13,601 nt of DNA from Fusobacterium sp. (GCA_019410665.1 DXSD01000053.1:1-13601), one strand, 5' to 3'; shown: positions 7,287 through 13,601, counted from the first letter of the stretch. Translations and numbers: made by a program. Notes: generated by a model not told the origin, from the sequence alone.

Positions 7287-7784
7287 CTACTTAGCCTGTT
7301 TTAACATTAAAGACCAAAACTCTACATCTATAAACTTATTAAATTTATTAGCTACCTCTTTAAAGTGCCCTGTTTTTTCAAATCCTATATTCTCATGAAA
7401 TTTTTTACTTGTAGAATTAGTTTCTGATAAAACTCCAATTAAAACATGAGCTCCTATCTTTTCACACTCTTTTATTAAAACCTTATAAAGTTCCTTTCCA
7501 ATCCCATTTTTTTTCATATCTTTATCTACATATACACTTGTTTCTAAAGTATTTTTATATGAAGCTCTTTCTCTCCATTTTCTTACATATGCATATCCTA
7601 TTACTTTTCCCTCTTCTTCATATACAATAAAAGGATATCCAGAATCAAAAGTCTTTTTTATTCTTTCAGCCATATCTTCAGTAGTGAGCTCATCTATCTC
7701 AAAAGTTACTGTTGTCTCCTTTATGTAGTAATTGTATATATTTACAATGCTTTCTGCATCACTTATTTTCGCCTTTCTTATCAT
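7287..7784 (-). CDS. PAT-like GNAT N-acetyltransferase embedded in the arg operon
   Basis: A 165-residue GNAT protein of the phosphinothricin/L-amino-acid N-acetyltransferase type. Family signatures: IYNYYIKETTVTFE (16-29), the acetyl-CoA loop KKNGIGKELY (91-100), NSTSKKFHENIGF (123-135) and the C-terminal KFNKFIDVEFW (147-157). Known relatives acetylate the alpha-amine of amino acid analogues such as phosphinothricin or methionine sulfone. Here it sits between argC and argB with 16- and 13-bp gaps, and all five genes share the leader promoter. The cluster has no argA or argJ, so a role as a short N-acetylglutamate synthase is an attractive but unproven inference. A detoxifying acetyltransferase carried along in the operon is the alternative. 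Confidence 0.88.
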   Translation of the reverse strand: MIRKAKISDAESIVNIYNYYIKETTVTFEIDELTTEDMAERIKKTFDSGYPFIVYEEEGKVIGYAYVRKWRERASYKNTLETSVYVDKDMKKNGIGKELYKVLIKECEKIGAHVLIGVLSETNSTSKKFHENIGFEKTGHFKEVANKFNKFIDVEFWSLMLKQAK

Positions 7785-7800
7785 CTTTTCCCCCTTTATC

Positions 7801-8832
7801 TTATAAATACATAGATAGATAATCTAATCCCTCTTTCTCATCTAAACCAAAGAGAATATTCATAGATTGTACTCCCTGTCCTCCAGCTCCCTTTATTAGA
7901 TTATCTATAACAGATACAACTATTACACTTTTCTTATCTACTCTCAAACCAATTTCACAAATATTACTATTTTTTACATTTTTTATCTCTGGTAAATTTT
8001 CATTAATTCTTACAAAATACTCATCTTTATAAAACTCTTTATAAATTTTATAAACCTCTTCTTCACTTAACTCCTCTTTTAGCTCTAGATAAATTGTTGA
8101 TAAAATTCCTCTATTTATTGGTATTAAATGTGGAGTAAATATTATATTTACATCTTCTCCAGCTAATTTCCCCATCTCTTGCTCTATCTCTGGAGTATGT
8201 CTATGCTTGAAAAGATTATATGCTTTAAAATTTTCATTTACCTCTGAAAATAAACTATCTACTTTTAGTCCTCTTCCAGCTCCAGAAACCCCAGATTTTG
8301 AATCTACTATTATTCTGTTGGTATTAACTAATTTTTTATTTAGTAAAGGTGCTACCCCTAAAATTGCTGATGTAGGATAGCACCCTGGAGAGGCTATTAC
8401 TCTACTGTTTTTTATTTTTTCCCTGTTTATCTCAGGTAAGCCATATATTGCTTCTAAATTTATCTCTGGATATTGATGTACAACCTTATACCATTTCTCA
8501 TATTCCTCTGAGCTATCCAATCTAAAATCTGCTCCTAAATCTATTACTTTTACCCCTTTTTCCAAAGCTAATTTAGTTATATTTTCAGATAAACCATGTG
8601 GTAAAGCTAGAAATAAAAGGTCAATAGTTTCTAAAGAGTTTTCTGCTTCCTCTTGGGATATCATCTTCTTATCAAAATAACCTTTATAATTCCCATAAAC
8701 CTCTGAAACTCTCTTTCCATAATAACTATTTGAGGATATAAACTCTATTTCAACTTCTTTATGCTTATTTAAAAGCCATAATAACTGTTGACCTGCATAT
8801 CCTGTTACTCCTATTACTCCTACTTTTATCAT
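7801..8832 (-). CDS. argC: N-acetyl-gamma-glutamyl-phosphate reductase
   Basis: A 343-residue NADPH-dependent reductase that turns N-acetylglutamyl phosphate into the semialdehyde, the third arginine step. Visible: the nucleotide-binding GVTGYAGQ (8-15), the catalytic Cys151 in ASPGCYPTS, DSKSGVSGAGR (177-187), and His212 in KHRHTPEIEQE. A C-terminal GAGGQGVQSMN segment matches the family end. It is first in the operon. Its ATG follows GAGGAGG (8843-8849) by ten bases, and directly upstream lies a strong terminator hairpin, so expression depends on readthrough of the leader. Confidence 0.96.
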   Translation of the reverse strand: MIKVGVIGVTGYAGQQLLWLLNKHKEVEIEFISSNSYYGKRVSEVYGNYKGYFDKKMISQEEAENSLETIDLLFLALPHGLSENITKLALEKGVKVIDLGADFRLDSSEEYEKWYKVVHQYPEINLEAIYGLPEINREKIKNSRVIASPGCYPTSAILGVAPLLNKKLVNTNRIIVDSKSGVSGAGRGLKVDSLFSEVNENFKAYNLFKHRHTPEIEQEMGKLAGEDVNIIFTPHLIPINRGILSTIYLELKEELSEEEVYKIYKEFYKDEYFVRINENLPEIKNVKNSNICEIGLRVDKKSVIVVSVIDNLIKGAGGQGVQSMNILFGLDEKEGLDYLSMYL

Positions 8833-8854
8833 TTTTTCTTTTCCTCCTCAGTTT

Positions 8855-8891
8855 TATAAAAAAAGCCCTATGACTTCAATCATAGGGCTTT
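8855..8891 (-). terminator. leader terminator (attenuator, T2) just before argC
   Basis: On the minus strand AAAGCCCTATGA (8891-8880) pairs perfectly with TCATAGGGCTTT (8873-8862) around the 6-base loop TTGAAG, followed by a T run. It is a 12-bp textbook intrinsic terminator. It lies between the arg promoter and the argC ribosome binding site, and no annotated gene ends here, so it should act as an attenuator. The plus strand lacks a T tract after the stem. Confidence 0.85.
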
Positions 8892-8918
8892 AAATAACAT
8901 ATGTATTCTTTCATAAAT

Positions 8919-8949
8919 AAAAAATGTCAATAACCTCCAAGTCATTGAC
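8919..8949 (-). terminator. second terminator-like hairpin in the arg leader (T1)
   Basis: Minus-strand GTCAATGAC (8949-8941) pairs with GTTATTGAC (8934-8926), with one G-T pair and loop TTGGAG. ATTTTTT follows. The stem is weaker than T2 but has terminator form. The segment ATGACTT in its 5' arm and loop (8945-8939) can instead pair with AAGTCAT in T2 (8876-8870), which would make it an antiterminator. Confidence 0.55.
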
Positions 8950-8984
8950 ACAATTTATCTTAAAAATCTATATGTAATATACAG

Positions 8985-9071
8985 CTATATAATGATTAAA
9001 TTAGTCACGACAAAATTATATACACTATTTGAATTTATATAATTTGTCCTCTCTAAAAATTTAATCATCAT
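8985..9071 (-). CDS. arg leader peptide (upstream ORF), 28 codons
   Basis: A short frame with a strong ribosome binding site, GGAGGTGA (9081-9074), two adjacent ATG codons and a TAG stop. The product starts MMIKFLERTNY and ends VVTNLIII. It lies about 25 bases after the predicted transcription start and well before the argC attenuator. The only arginine codon is one AGG at position 8, so it is not an arginine-rich classic leader peptide. Translation is supported by the spacing and strength of the binding site; function is unknown. It is too short to judge by coding statistics, and it overlaps a strong RNA hairpin. Confidence 0.6.
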   Translation of the reverse strand: MMIKFLERTNYINSNSVYNFVVTNLIII

Positions 9072-9073
9072 AT
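8987..9073 (-). ncRNA. large self-complementary hairpin covering the arg leader ORF
   Basis: On the minus strand ATATGATGATTAAATT (9073-9058) pairs with AATTTAATCATTATAT (9002-8987): 16 bp with one G-U. Inside it GACAAATTATATA (9048-9036) pairs with TATATAATTTTGTC (9022-9009), with one bulged base and a 13-base loop. The start codons and the end of the leader ORF are therefore in the two arms of one helix. The pairing is read directly from sequence; that it works as a regulatory RNA is inference. Confidence 0.6.
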
Positions 9074-9103
9074 TCACCTCCATCACTTTTATTTATAGGA
9101 TTG

Positions 9104-9132
9104 AGTATAACAAAAATAGTAAAAAATGTCAA
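9104..9132 (-). promoter_or_regulatory. promoter of the arg operon leader
   Basis: Minus-strand TTGACA (9132-9127), a 17-bp spacer and TATACT (9109-9104) form a near-consensus sigma-70-type promoter. The predicted start near 9097 gives a leader of about 265 nt before argC. No convincing ArgR box was found near it. Confidence 0.85.
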
Positions 9133-9222
9133 CTCTTTTTAGTGTTTTTTTATCGTGAAAACTTTTTTTAAAATTCTAAAATTTTTTCCTATTTTCTTAC
9201 ACTTTTTTTCAACAAAAAAAGC

Positions 9223-9251
9223 TTGCTTTTTATATTTTTTTATGATATCAT
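9223..9251 (+). promoter_or_regulatory. promoter of pyrG
   Basis: TTGCTT (9223-9228), a 17-bp spacer and TATCAT (9246-9251) make a good plus-strand promoter about 100 bases ahead of the pyrG start. It is divergent from the arg promoter, with about 90 bp of AT-rich sequence between the two -35 elements. Confidence 0.65.
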
Positions 9252-9298
9252 AGTCGTATTAAATTTAAAAATCAATTTTCTAAAAAATAAAAAACAGT

Positions 9299-9326
9299 AG
9301 GCGGAATTTTTTTTTTCGCCTTTTTC
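9299..9326 (+). terminator. terminator-like hairpin in the pyrG leader
   Basis: AGGCG (9299-9303) pairs with CGCCT (9317-9321), and a T run follows. The loop contains ten consecutive Ts. It lies between the pyrG promoter and its AGGAGG site (9345-9350), so it may act as an attenuator that would yield a transcript of about 70 nt. The stem is only 5 bp. Confidence 0.5.
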
Positions 9327-9358
9327 TATTTATATCAATTTTTTAGGAGGATTTTAAA

Positions 9359-10951
9359 ATGAATACAAAATATATTTTTGTTACTGGAGGAGTTGTTTCA
9401 TCTTTAGGGAAAGGTATCACTGCTGCTTCACTTGGAAATCTTTTAAAGGCTAGAGGTTACAATGTAACTATCCAAAAATTTGATCCATATATAAATGTTG
9501 ATCCAGGTACTATGAATCCATATGAGCATGGAGAGGTTTTTGTTACTGATGATGGAGCTGAAACTGACTTAGATCTAGGACACTATGAAAGATTTATTGA
9601 TGAAAGTTTAACTAAATATAATAATATTACAACAGGAAAAATCTATCAATCTGTTATTGAAAAGGAAAGAAATGGAGAGTATTTAGGAAAAACTGTACAA
9701 GTAGTTCCTCATATTACTAATGAAATAAAATCTAAAATAGAGATAGCTGGAAAAGTTAATAATTCTGATATTGTCATTACTGAAATTGGTGGAACTGTTG
9801 GAGATATTGAATCAACTCCATTTTTAGAGGCTATTAGACAATTTAAATATGACATTGGACGTGAAAATGTTCTATATATTCATGTAGTTTTAGTTCCATA
9901 TTTAAAGGCTGCTGGAGAGTTAAAAACTAAACCTGCTCAACACTCTGTTAAAGAGCTTATGAGTTTAGGTATCCGTCCTGATATCTTAGTTTGCAGAACA
10001 GAGCATGATCTTTCTGAAAATCTAAGAAAAAAATTAGCTATGTTCTGTGATATTGATTTTGATGCTGTAATTGAAGCTAAAGATGCTTCTACTATTTATG
10101 AAATTCCACTTATTATGGAAAAAGAGGGACTTGCAAATGTTACTTGCAAAAAATTAGGAATAGAGAATAGAGTTCCTCAATTAAGTAATTGGGAACATAT
10201 TGTTGATAGTATTAAAAATCCAAAATCAGAAGTTAAAATTGCAGTAGTTGGAAAATATGTTGAGTTAAAAGATGCTTACATCAGTATCAATGAAGCCCTT
10301 GAAAATGCTGCTTACTCTCTTGGATATAAAGCTAAAATAGATTATATTCAAGCTGAAAATTTAGATGTTGAAAGATTAAAAGAGTATCAAGGTATTCTTG
10401 TTCCAGGTGGTTTTGGAAGCAGAGGTATAGAGGGAAAAATAGCTGCTATTAAGTATGCTAGAGAGAATAAAGTTCCATTTTTAGGAATTTGCCTTGGTAT
10501 GCAACTGACAGTAGTAGAATATGCTAGAAATATTTTAGGTTATACTGATGCTAATTCAACTGAGTTAAATCCTGAAACTTCATACCCTGTTATTCATATT
10601 ATGGAAGATCAAAAATATATTGAAAAGATGGGTGGAACAATGAGATTAGGAGCATATCCTTGTACTTTAGATGAAAATAGTTTAGCTAAAGAGCTATATA
10701 AAGAGAGTTTAATCTATGAGAGACATAGACATAGATATGAATACAATAATGCTTTTAGAGATGAGCTAGAAAAAGCTGGACTTAAAGTATCTGGTACTTC
10801 TCCAGATAATAATTTAGTTGAAATTGTAGAGTTATCAAGAGATATTCATCCATTCTTTATAGCTGGACAATTCCATCCAGAGTTAAAAACTAGACCTACT
10901 AATCCTCACCCTCTATTTAAAGGATTTATTGAGAGTTCCGCTAAAAAGTAG
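9359..10951 (+). CDS. pyrG: CTP synthase
   Basis: A 530-residue enzyme that makes CTP from UTP, ATP and glutamine. The N-terminal amidoligase domain (1 to about 265) starts KYIFVTGGVVSSLGKGI, with the P-loop at 15-20, and has KFDPYINVDPGTMNPYEHGEV (40-60) and the UTP-contacting EIGGTVGDIE (142-151). The C-terminal class I glutaminase (about 290-530) has GGFGSRG (350-356), the nucleophile Cys378 in LGICLGMQ, and His506/Glu508 in FHPE. Length is standard. The start follows AGGAGG by eight bases. It has its own promoter and terminator, so it is monocistronic. Its leader carries a possible attenuator, as pyrG does in some low-GC bacteria, but the GGGC initiation signal of the Bacillus mechanism is absent. 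Confidence 0.98.
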   Translation: MNTKYIFVTGGVVSSLGKGITAASLGNLLKARGYNVTIQKFDPYINVDPGTMNPYEHGEVFVTDDGAETDLDLGHYERFIDESLTKYNNITTGKIYQSVIEKERNGEYLGKTVQVVPHITNEIKSKIEIAGKVNNSDIVITEIGGTVGDIESTPFLEAIRQFKYDIGRENVLYIHVVLVPYLKAAGELKTKPAQHSVKELMSLGIRPDILVCRTEHDLSENLRKKLAMFCDIDFDAVIEAKDASTIYEIPLIMEKEGLANVTCKKLGIENRVPQLSNWEHIVDSIKNPKSEVKIAVVGKYVELKDAYISINEALENAAYSLGYKAKIDYIQAENLDVERLKEYQGILVPGGFGSRGIEGKIAAIKYARENKVPFLGICLGMQLTVVEYARNILGYTDANSTELNPETSYPVIHIMEDQKYIEKMGGTMRLGAYPCTLDENSLAKELYKESLIYERHRHRYEYNNAFRDELEKAGLKVSGTSPDNNLVEIVELSRDIHPFFIAGQFHPELKTRPTNPHPLFKGFIESSAKK

Positions 10952-10975
10952 TAGTAAATATTTTAAGAAAATACT

Positions 10976-11024
10976 AAAAGGAGAAGCTATTGCATATTCT
11001 TAAATTGTAACTTCTCCTTTTTTA
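10976..11024 (+). terminator. intrinsic terminator of pyrG, part of a repeated module
   Basis: AAAAGGAGAAG (10976-10986) pairs perfectly with CTTCTCCTTTT (11011-11021), 11 bp, with more Ts after it. The 24-base loop contains ATTCTTAAATTG (10996-11007). The last 11 bases of that segment recur at 13555-13565, in a similar setting. Confidence 0.85.
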
Positions 11025-11036
11025 TATAAATTTTTA

Positions 11037-11064
11037 TTGACTTTTTTTAGATAAATGGTATAAT
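11037..11064 (+). promoter_or_regulatory. promoter of the membrane protein - amidohydrolase unit
   Basis: TTGACT (11037-11042), a 16-bp spacer and TATAAT (11059-11064) preceded by TGG, giving an extended -10. It starts directly after the pyrG terminator. The leader to 11156 is about 85 bases and AT-rich, with no clear structure. Confidence 0.75.
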
Positions 11065-11155
11065 TTTACAATATATTTATACTAATTTTTTGATAAAATT
11101 TGTATAAAAAAACAGTATAAATTTAGTGAAATATTTTAAAAAGGGGGAAAAGATT

Positions 11156-12325
11156 ATGAGTTTATTAGTTTCTTTTATTTTAGTACTTGCAGCCTTAGTT
11201 ATAGGAGAAGTAGTTTCTACAAAAACAAAGGCTATTATCCCTTCAGTATTTATTACTGCAGTACTTTTTTTAGTTGGATACTGGACAATATTCCCAGTGG
11301 ATATATTAGCTAAGGCAGGTTTTTCCACAAATATTATCTATCTGTCTATGTATTTTTTGATTACACATATGGGAACAATGTTAAGTGTTAAAGAGTTAAT
11401 TGCTCAATGGAAAACTCTAGTTATATCTATATTTGGAATTTGTGGTATCTGTGTTGGAACACTTTTATTAGGTCAACTTTTCTTTTCATGGGATATGTTA
11501 GTTGTGGCTACTCCACCACTAACTGGAGGAGTTGTAGCATCTATAATTATGTCTGAAGCTGCTAAAGCAAAGGGATTACATACACTTGCTGTATTAGCTG
11601 TAGGTATGTATGTTATGCAAGGATTTGCTGGATATCCTTTAACTGCTATCACTCTTAATATGGAAGGAAAAAGATTAATAGAAAAATTTAGAAGTGGTGA
11701 GCTTAAACTTGTAAAAAAAGATGAAAATGTAACTACAGAAAAGAGGATTATTCCACCTCTTCCTAAAAAATATCAAAGTACTTATGTTTTCTTATTACAA
11801 CTAGCAATTTTATCTCAATTGAGTTTATTTATTGCTAACCTTACCAATAAGGCAGTTTCTGAATTTGTTATCTGTTTAGTTGTAGGAGCTATTGCTGCTG
11901 AAATTGGATTAATTGAGAGAAAACCTCTTAATTTATCTGGAACTTTTGGTTTCTTTATGACAGGTTTAATGGCTTTTATATTTGGAGGACTTGCTCAAGC
12001 TACTCCTGAAATGATAAAAGAGTTAATTGTTCCATTTATTGGAATCATTGGATTCGGAGTTATTGGTTTAATTATATTTTCTATTATTGCTGGAAAGATA
12101 TTTAAAGAATCTATCCCTATGTCGATTGCTATCTCTTTAAATGCTCTTTATGGTTTTCCAGTTAACTATACATTAACTAATGATGCTGCTAAAGCTCTTG
12201 GAAAAACTGATGAAGAAGTTGAATTTTTAGTAGAATCGATGTTACCTAAAATGTTAATTGGAGGATTTGCTTCTGTTACTATCATTTCAGTTATTATAGC
12301 TGGAGTATTTGCTAAAATGTTATAA
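11156..12325 (+). CDS. 12-helix membrane protein, likely transporter of unknown substrate
   Basis: A 389-residue integral membrane protein with about 12 hydrophobic helices and a charged cytosolic-type loop in the middle (near residues 168-205 of this start). It begins MSLLVSFILV directly with a helix. The two halves look related: the end of half one has SEAAKAKG followed by GFAG, and the end of half two has NDAAKALG followed by GGFAS, each next to a polar, glycine-rich helix. This resembles duplicated secondary carriers of the GltS-like kind, but I do not recognise the family for certain. The longest ORF begins at GTG 11126; the ATG at 11156 follows AAGGGGG (11141-11147) and starts the first helix, so it is preferred. 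It lies 18 bp before an M20 amidohydrolase, suggesting it imports that enzyme's substrate. Confidence 0.8.
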   Translation: MSLLVSFILVLAALVIGEVVSTKTKAIIPSVFITAVLFLVGYWTIFPVDILAKAGFSTNIIYLSMYFLITHMGTMLSVKELIAQWKTLVISIFGICGICVGTLLLGQLFFSWDMLVVATPPLTGGVVASIIMSEAAKAKGLHTLAVLAVGMYVMQGFAGYPLTAITLNMEGKRLIEKFRSGELKLVKKDENVTTEKRIIPPLPKKYQSTYVFLLQLAILSQLSLFIANLTNKAVSEFVICLVVGAIAAEIGLIERKPLNLSGTFGFFMTGLMAFIFGGLAQATPEMIKELIVPFIGIIGFGVIGLIIFSIIAGKIFKESIPMSIAISLNALYGFPVNYTLTNDAAKALGKTDEEVEFLVESMLPKMLIGGFASVTIISVIIAGVFAKML

Positions 12326-12343
12326 TTTTAAGGGGGATAAAAT

Positions 12344-13510
12344 ATGAATATTAAAGAATTAGCAGAGAAAAACAGGGATTATGTTATTGGATTAAGAAGA
12401 GAATTCCACCAAATTCCTGAACCTAGTTTAGAAGAGTATCAAACTTCTAAAAGAATTCAAGAGGAATTAGATAAATTAGGGGTTAAATATAAAGTCGTAG
12501 CTAAGACTGGAGTTGTAGCAGAAATTGGTGGGAAACAACCTGGTAAAGTTGTAGCTTTAAGAGCTGATATAGATGCCTTACAAGTTACTGAGTGTACTGG
12601 TGTAGATTATGCATCTAAACATAATGGAATGATGCATGCTTGTGGACATGATGGACATGCTTCTATGCTTTTAGGAGCTGCTAAAATTTTAAAAGAAGTT
12701 GAAAATAATATAAAAGGAACAGTTAAACTTTACTTCCAACCAGGAGAAGAAGTTGCTCAAGGAGCAAAATTAATGTTACAAGAGGAGCCTTTAAAAGGAG
12801 TAGCTGATGCTTGTTTTGCTATCCATCTTTGGGCTGATATTCCAGTAGGAAAAATTTCAGTGGAAGAAGGTCCTAGAATGGCTTCTGCTGATCTTCTTAA
12901 AATAGAGATAAAAGGTAAGGGAGGTCATGGTTCTCTACCACATCAAGCTATTGATTCCGTTGTTGTAGGTTCAGCTGTAGTTATGAATCTACAATCTATA
13001 GTTAGTAGAGAGATAAGCCCATTAGAATCTGCAGTTGTTACTATTGGATCTTTCCACTCTGGTACTAGATTTAATGTTATCTCTAACCAAGCAACTTTAG
13101 AGGGAACTGTTAGAACTTTTAGTAAAGAAACTTGTAAAAATATTGAAAATGCTATAAGAAGAGTTGTTAAATCTACTTGTGAAACTTATAGAGCTGAAGG
13201 TGAATTATTCTATAATTATGGAACTACTCCAGTTATAAATGATCCTGCTTGTTCTAAAATAGCAGAGGGAGCTGTTGAAAAACTTTTAGGTAAAGAAGGT
13301 ATTGCTAAATTTGAAAAAATAACAGGTGGAGAAGATTTCTGTTATTTCTTGGATGAAGTACCTGGAGTGTTAGCTTTTGTAGGTGTTAGAAATCCTGATA
13401 AAGGGGCTAATTATCCTCATCACCATGAAAAATTCAATATGGATGAAGATGGATTAGTACATGGAATGGGATTATATGCTCAATTTGCACTAGATTTTTT
13501 AAATAATTAA
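12344..13510 (+). CDS. M20D-family amidohydrolase / N-acyl-amino-acid hydrolase
   Basis: A 388-residue cytosolic metallohydrolase that cleaves amide bonds of N-acyl amino acids or related compounds. It has the M20D layout: REFHQIPEPSLEEYQT (19-34), LRADIDAL (72-79), the metal-site segment MHACGHDGH with Cys100 and His102, QPGEE with Glu135/Glu136, His161, a dimerisation insert (about 180-290), GGEDFCYF (328-335), and the C-terminal PHHHEKF with histidines 359-361. A cysteine ligand in HACGHDGH marks the M20D group (hippurate, IAA-amino acid and N-acetyldiaminopimelate hydrolases). The exact substrate cannot be read. There is no signal peptide. The start follows AAGGGGGA, 18 bp after the membrane protein. 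N-acetylornithine deacetylase activity is conceivable but unsupported. Confidence 0.9.
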   Translation: MNIKELAEKNRDYVIGLRREFHQIPEPSLEEYQTSKRIQEELDKLGVKYKVVAKTGVVAEIGGKQPGKVVALRADIDALQVTECTGVDYASKHNGMMHACGHDGHASMLLGAAKILKEVENNIKGTVKLYFQPGEEVAQGAKLMLQEEPLKGVADACFAIHLWADIPVGKISVEEGPRMASADLLKIEIKGKGGHGSLPHQAIDSVVVGSAVVMNLQSIVSREISPLESAVVTIGSFHSGTRFNVISNQATLEGTVRTFSKETCKNIENAIRRVVKSTCETYRAEGELFYNYGTTPVINDPACSKIAEGAVEKLLGKEGIAKFEKITGGEDFCYFLDEVPGVLAFVGVRNPDKGANYPHHHEKFNMDEDGLVHGMGLYAQFALDFLNN

Positions 13511-13519
13511 TCCTTTTAT

Positions 13520-13601
13520 AAAATATCTAATAATACAAAAGGGGCAGTTACAAATTCTTAAATTGAAATCAAAAAATAAAAATATTTAATAATATAAAAG
13601 G
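13520..13601. repeat. pair of AT-rich intergenic repeats related to the pyrG terminator module
   Basis: The 23-base segments 13520-13542 and 13579-13601 match at 21 positions, 59 bases apart. The first is followed by GGCAGTTACAAATTCTTAAATTG; its last part, TTCTTAAATTG (13555-13565), also lies in the loop of the terminator at 10976-11024, which is preceded by a similar AAATATTTTAAG...CTAAAAGG stretch. The 3' arm expected for a stem is lost in the first unit. The second unit is cut by the window edge and may contain the true terminator of the amidohydrolase gene. Confidence 0.55.

Noticed and set aside
8833..9103. T-box riboswitch in the arg leader
   Set aside because: No AGGGTGGNACCGCG-type T-box sequence or specifier-loop landmark is present before the terminator.
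9133..9222. Structured element between the arg and pyrG promoters
   Set aside because: Only low-complexity A/T runs with short inverted repeats expected by chance in such sequence.
9216..9230. Hairpin AAAAAGC/GCTTTTT as a terminator
   Set aside because: The loop would be only two bases, and the site overlaps the -35 of the pyrG promoter.
11126..11155. Upstream GTG start for the membrane protein
   Set aside because: The added segment translates the ribosome binding site (AAGGGGG), and the ATG at 11156 begins directly at the first helix.

Overview
This AT-rich window looks like chromosomal DNA of a low-GC anaerobe. The codon use, the strong GGAGG-type ribosome binding sites and the gene set fit a Fusobacterium-type genome, probably one of the larger-genome species. 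That assignment is inference; a low-GC clostridium is the main alternative. No rRNA, tRNA, CRISPR array, insertion sequence or phage gene was seen. The content is mostly metabolic.

Layout. At 1-68 is the last piece of a plus-strand gene whose tail resembles a transketolase C-terminal subunit. About 600 bases follow with little coding content: a strong hairpin and a decayed acetyltransferase pseudogene that directly abuts an intact GNAT acetyltransferase gene (682-1209, minus). Next is a vitamin B6 island. pdxS and pdxT (minus) encode the two-subunit pyridoxal 5'-phosphate synthase. A MocR/PdxR-type regulator (plus) is divergent from them, and two matching 15-bp boxes in the intergenic region are likely its binding sites. 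From 4274 to 8832 (minus) is an arginine operon in the order argC - GNAT - argB - argD - argF. It makes N-acetylornithine from N-acetylglutamate and citrulline from ornithine. argA, argJ and argE are missing here, and a PAT-like GNAT sits where an acetyltransferase would be expected.

The 526 bases between argC and pyrG are the most interesting part. On the minus strand a near-consensus promoter (TTGACA, 17 bp, TATACT) drives a leader of about 265 nt. The leader holds a 28-codon upstream ORF folded inside a large self-complementary hairpin, followed by two terminator-like hairpins, the second just before the argC ribosome binding site. This has the architecture of an attenuator. On the plus strand pyrG has its own promoter and a short terminator-like hairpin in its leader.

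Downstream on the plus strand are pyrG (CTP synthase), a strong intrinsic terminator, and a two-gene unit of a 12-helix membrane protein and an M20D-type amidohydrolase. This suggests uptake of an N-acylated or amide compound and its hydrolysis inside the cell. The window ends in a pair of related AT-rich repeats that share sequence with the terminator after pyrG.

Several starts were moved from the longest ORF to the start supported by a ribosome binding site: pdxR at 2872, pdxS at 2726, pdxT at 1849 and the membrane protein at 11156.
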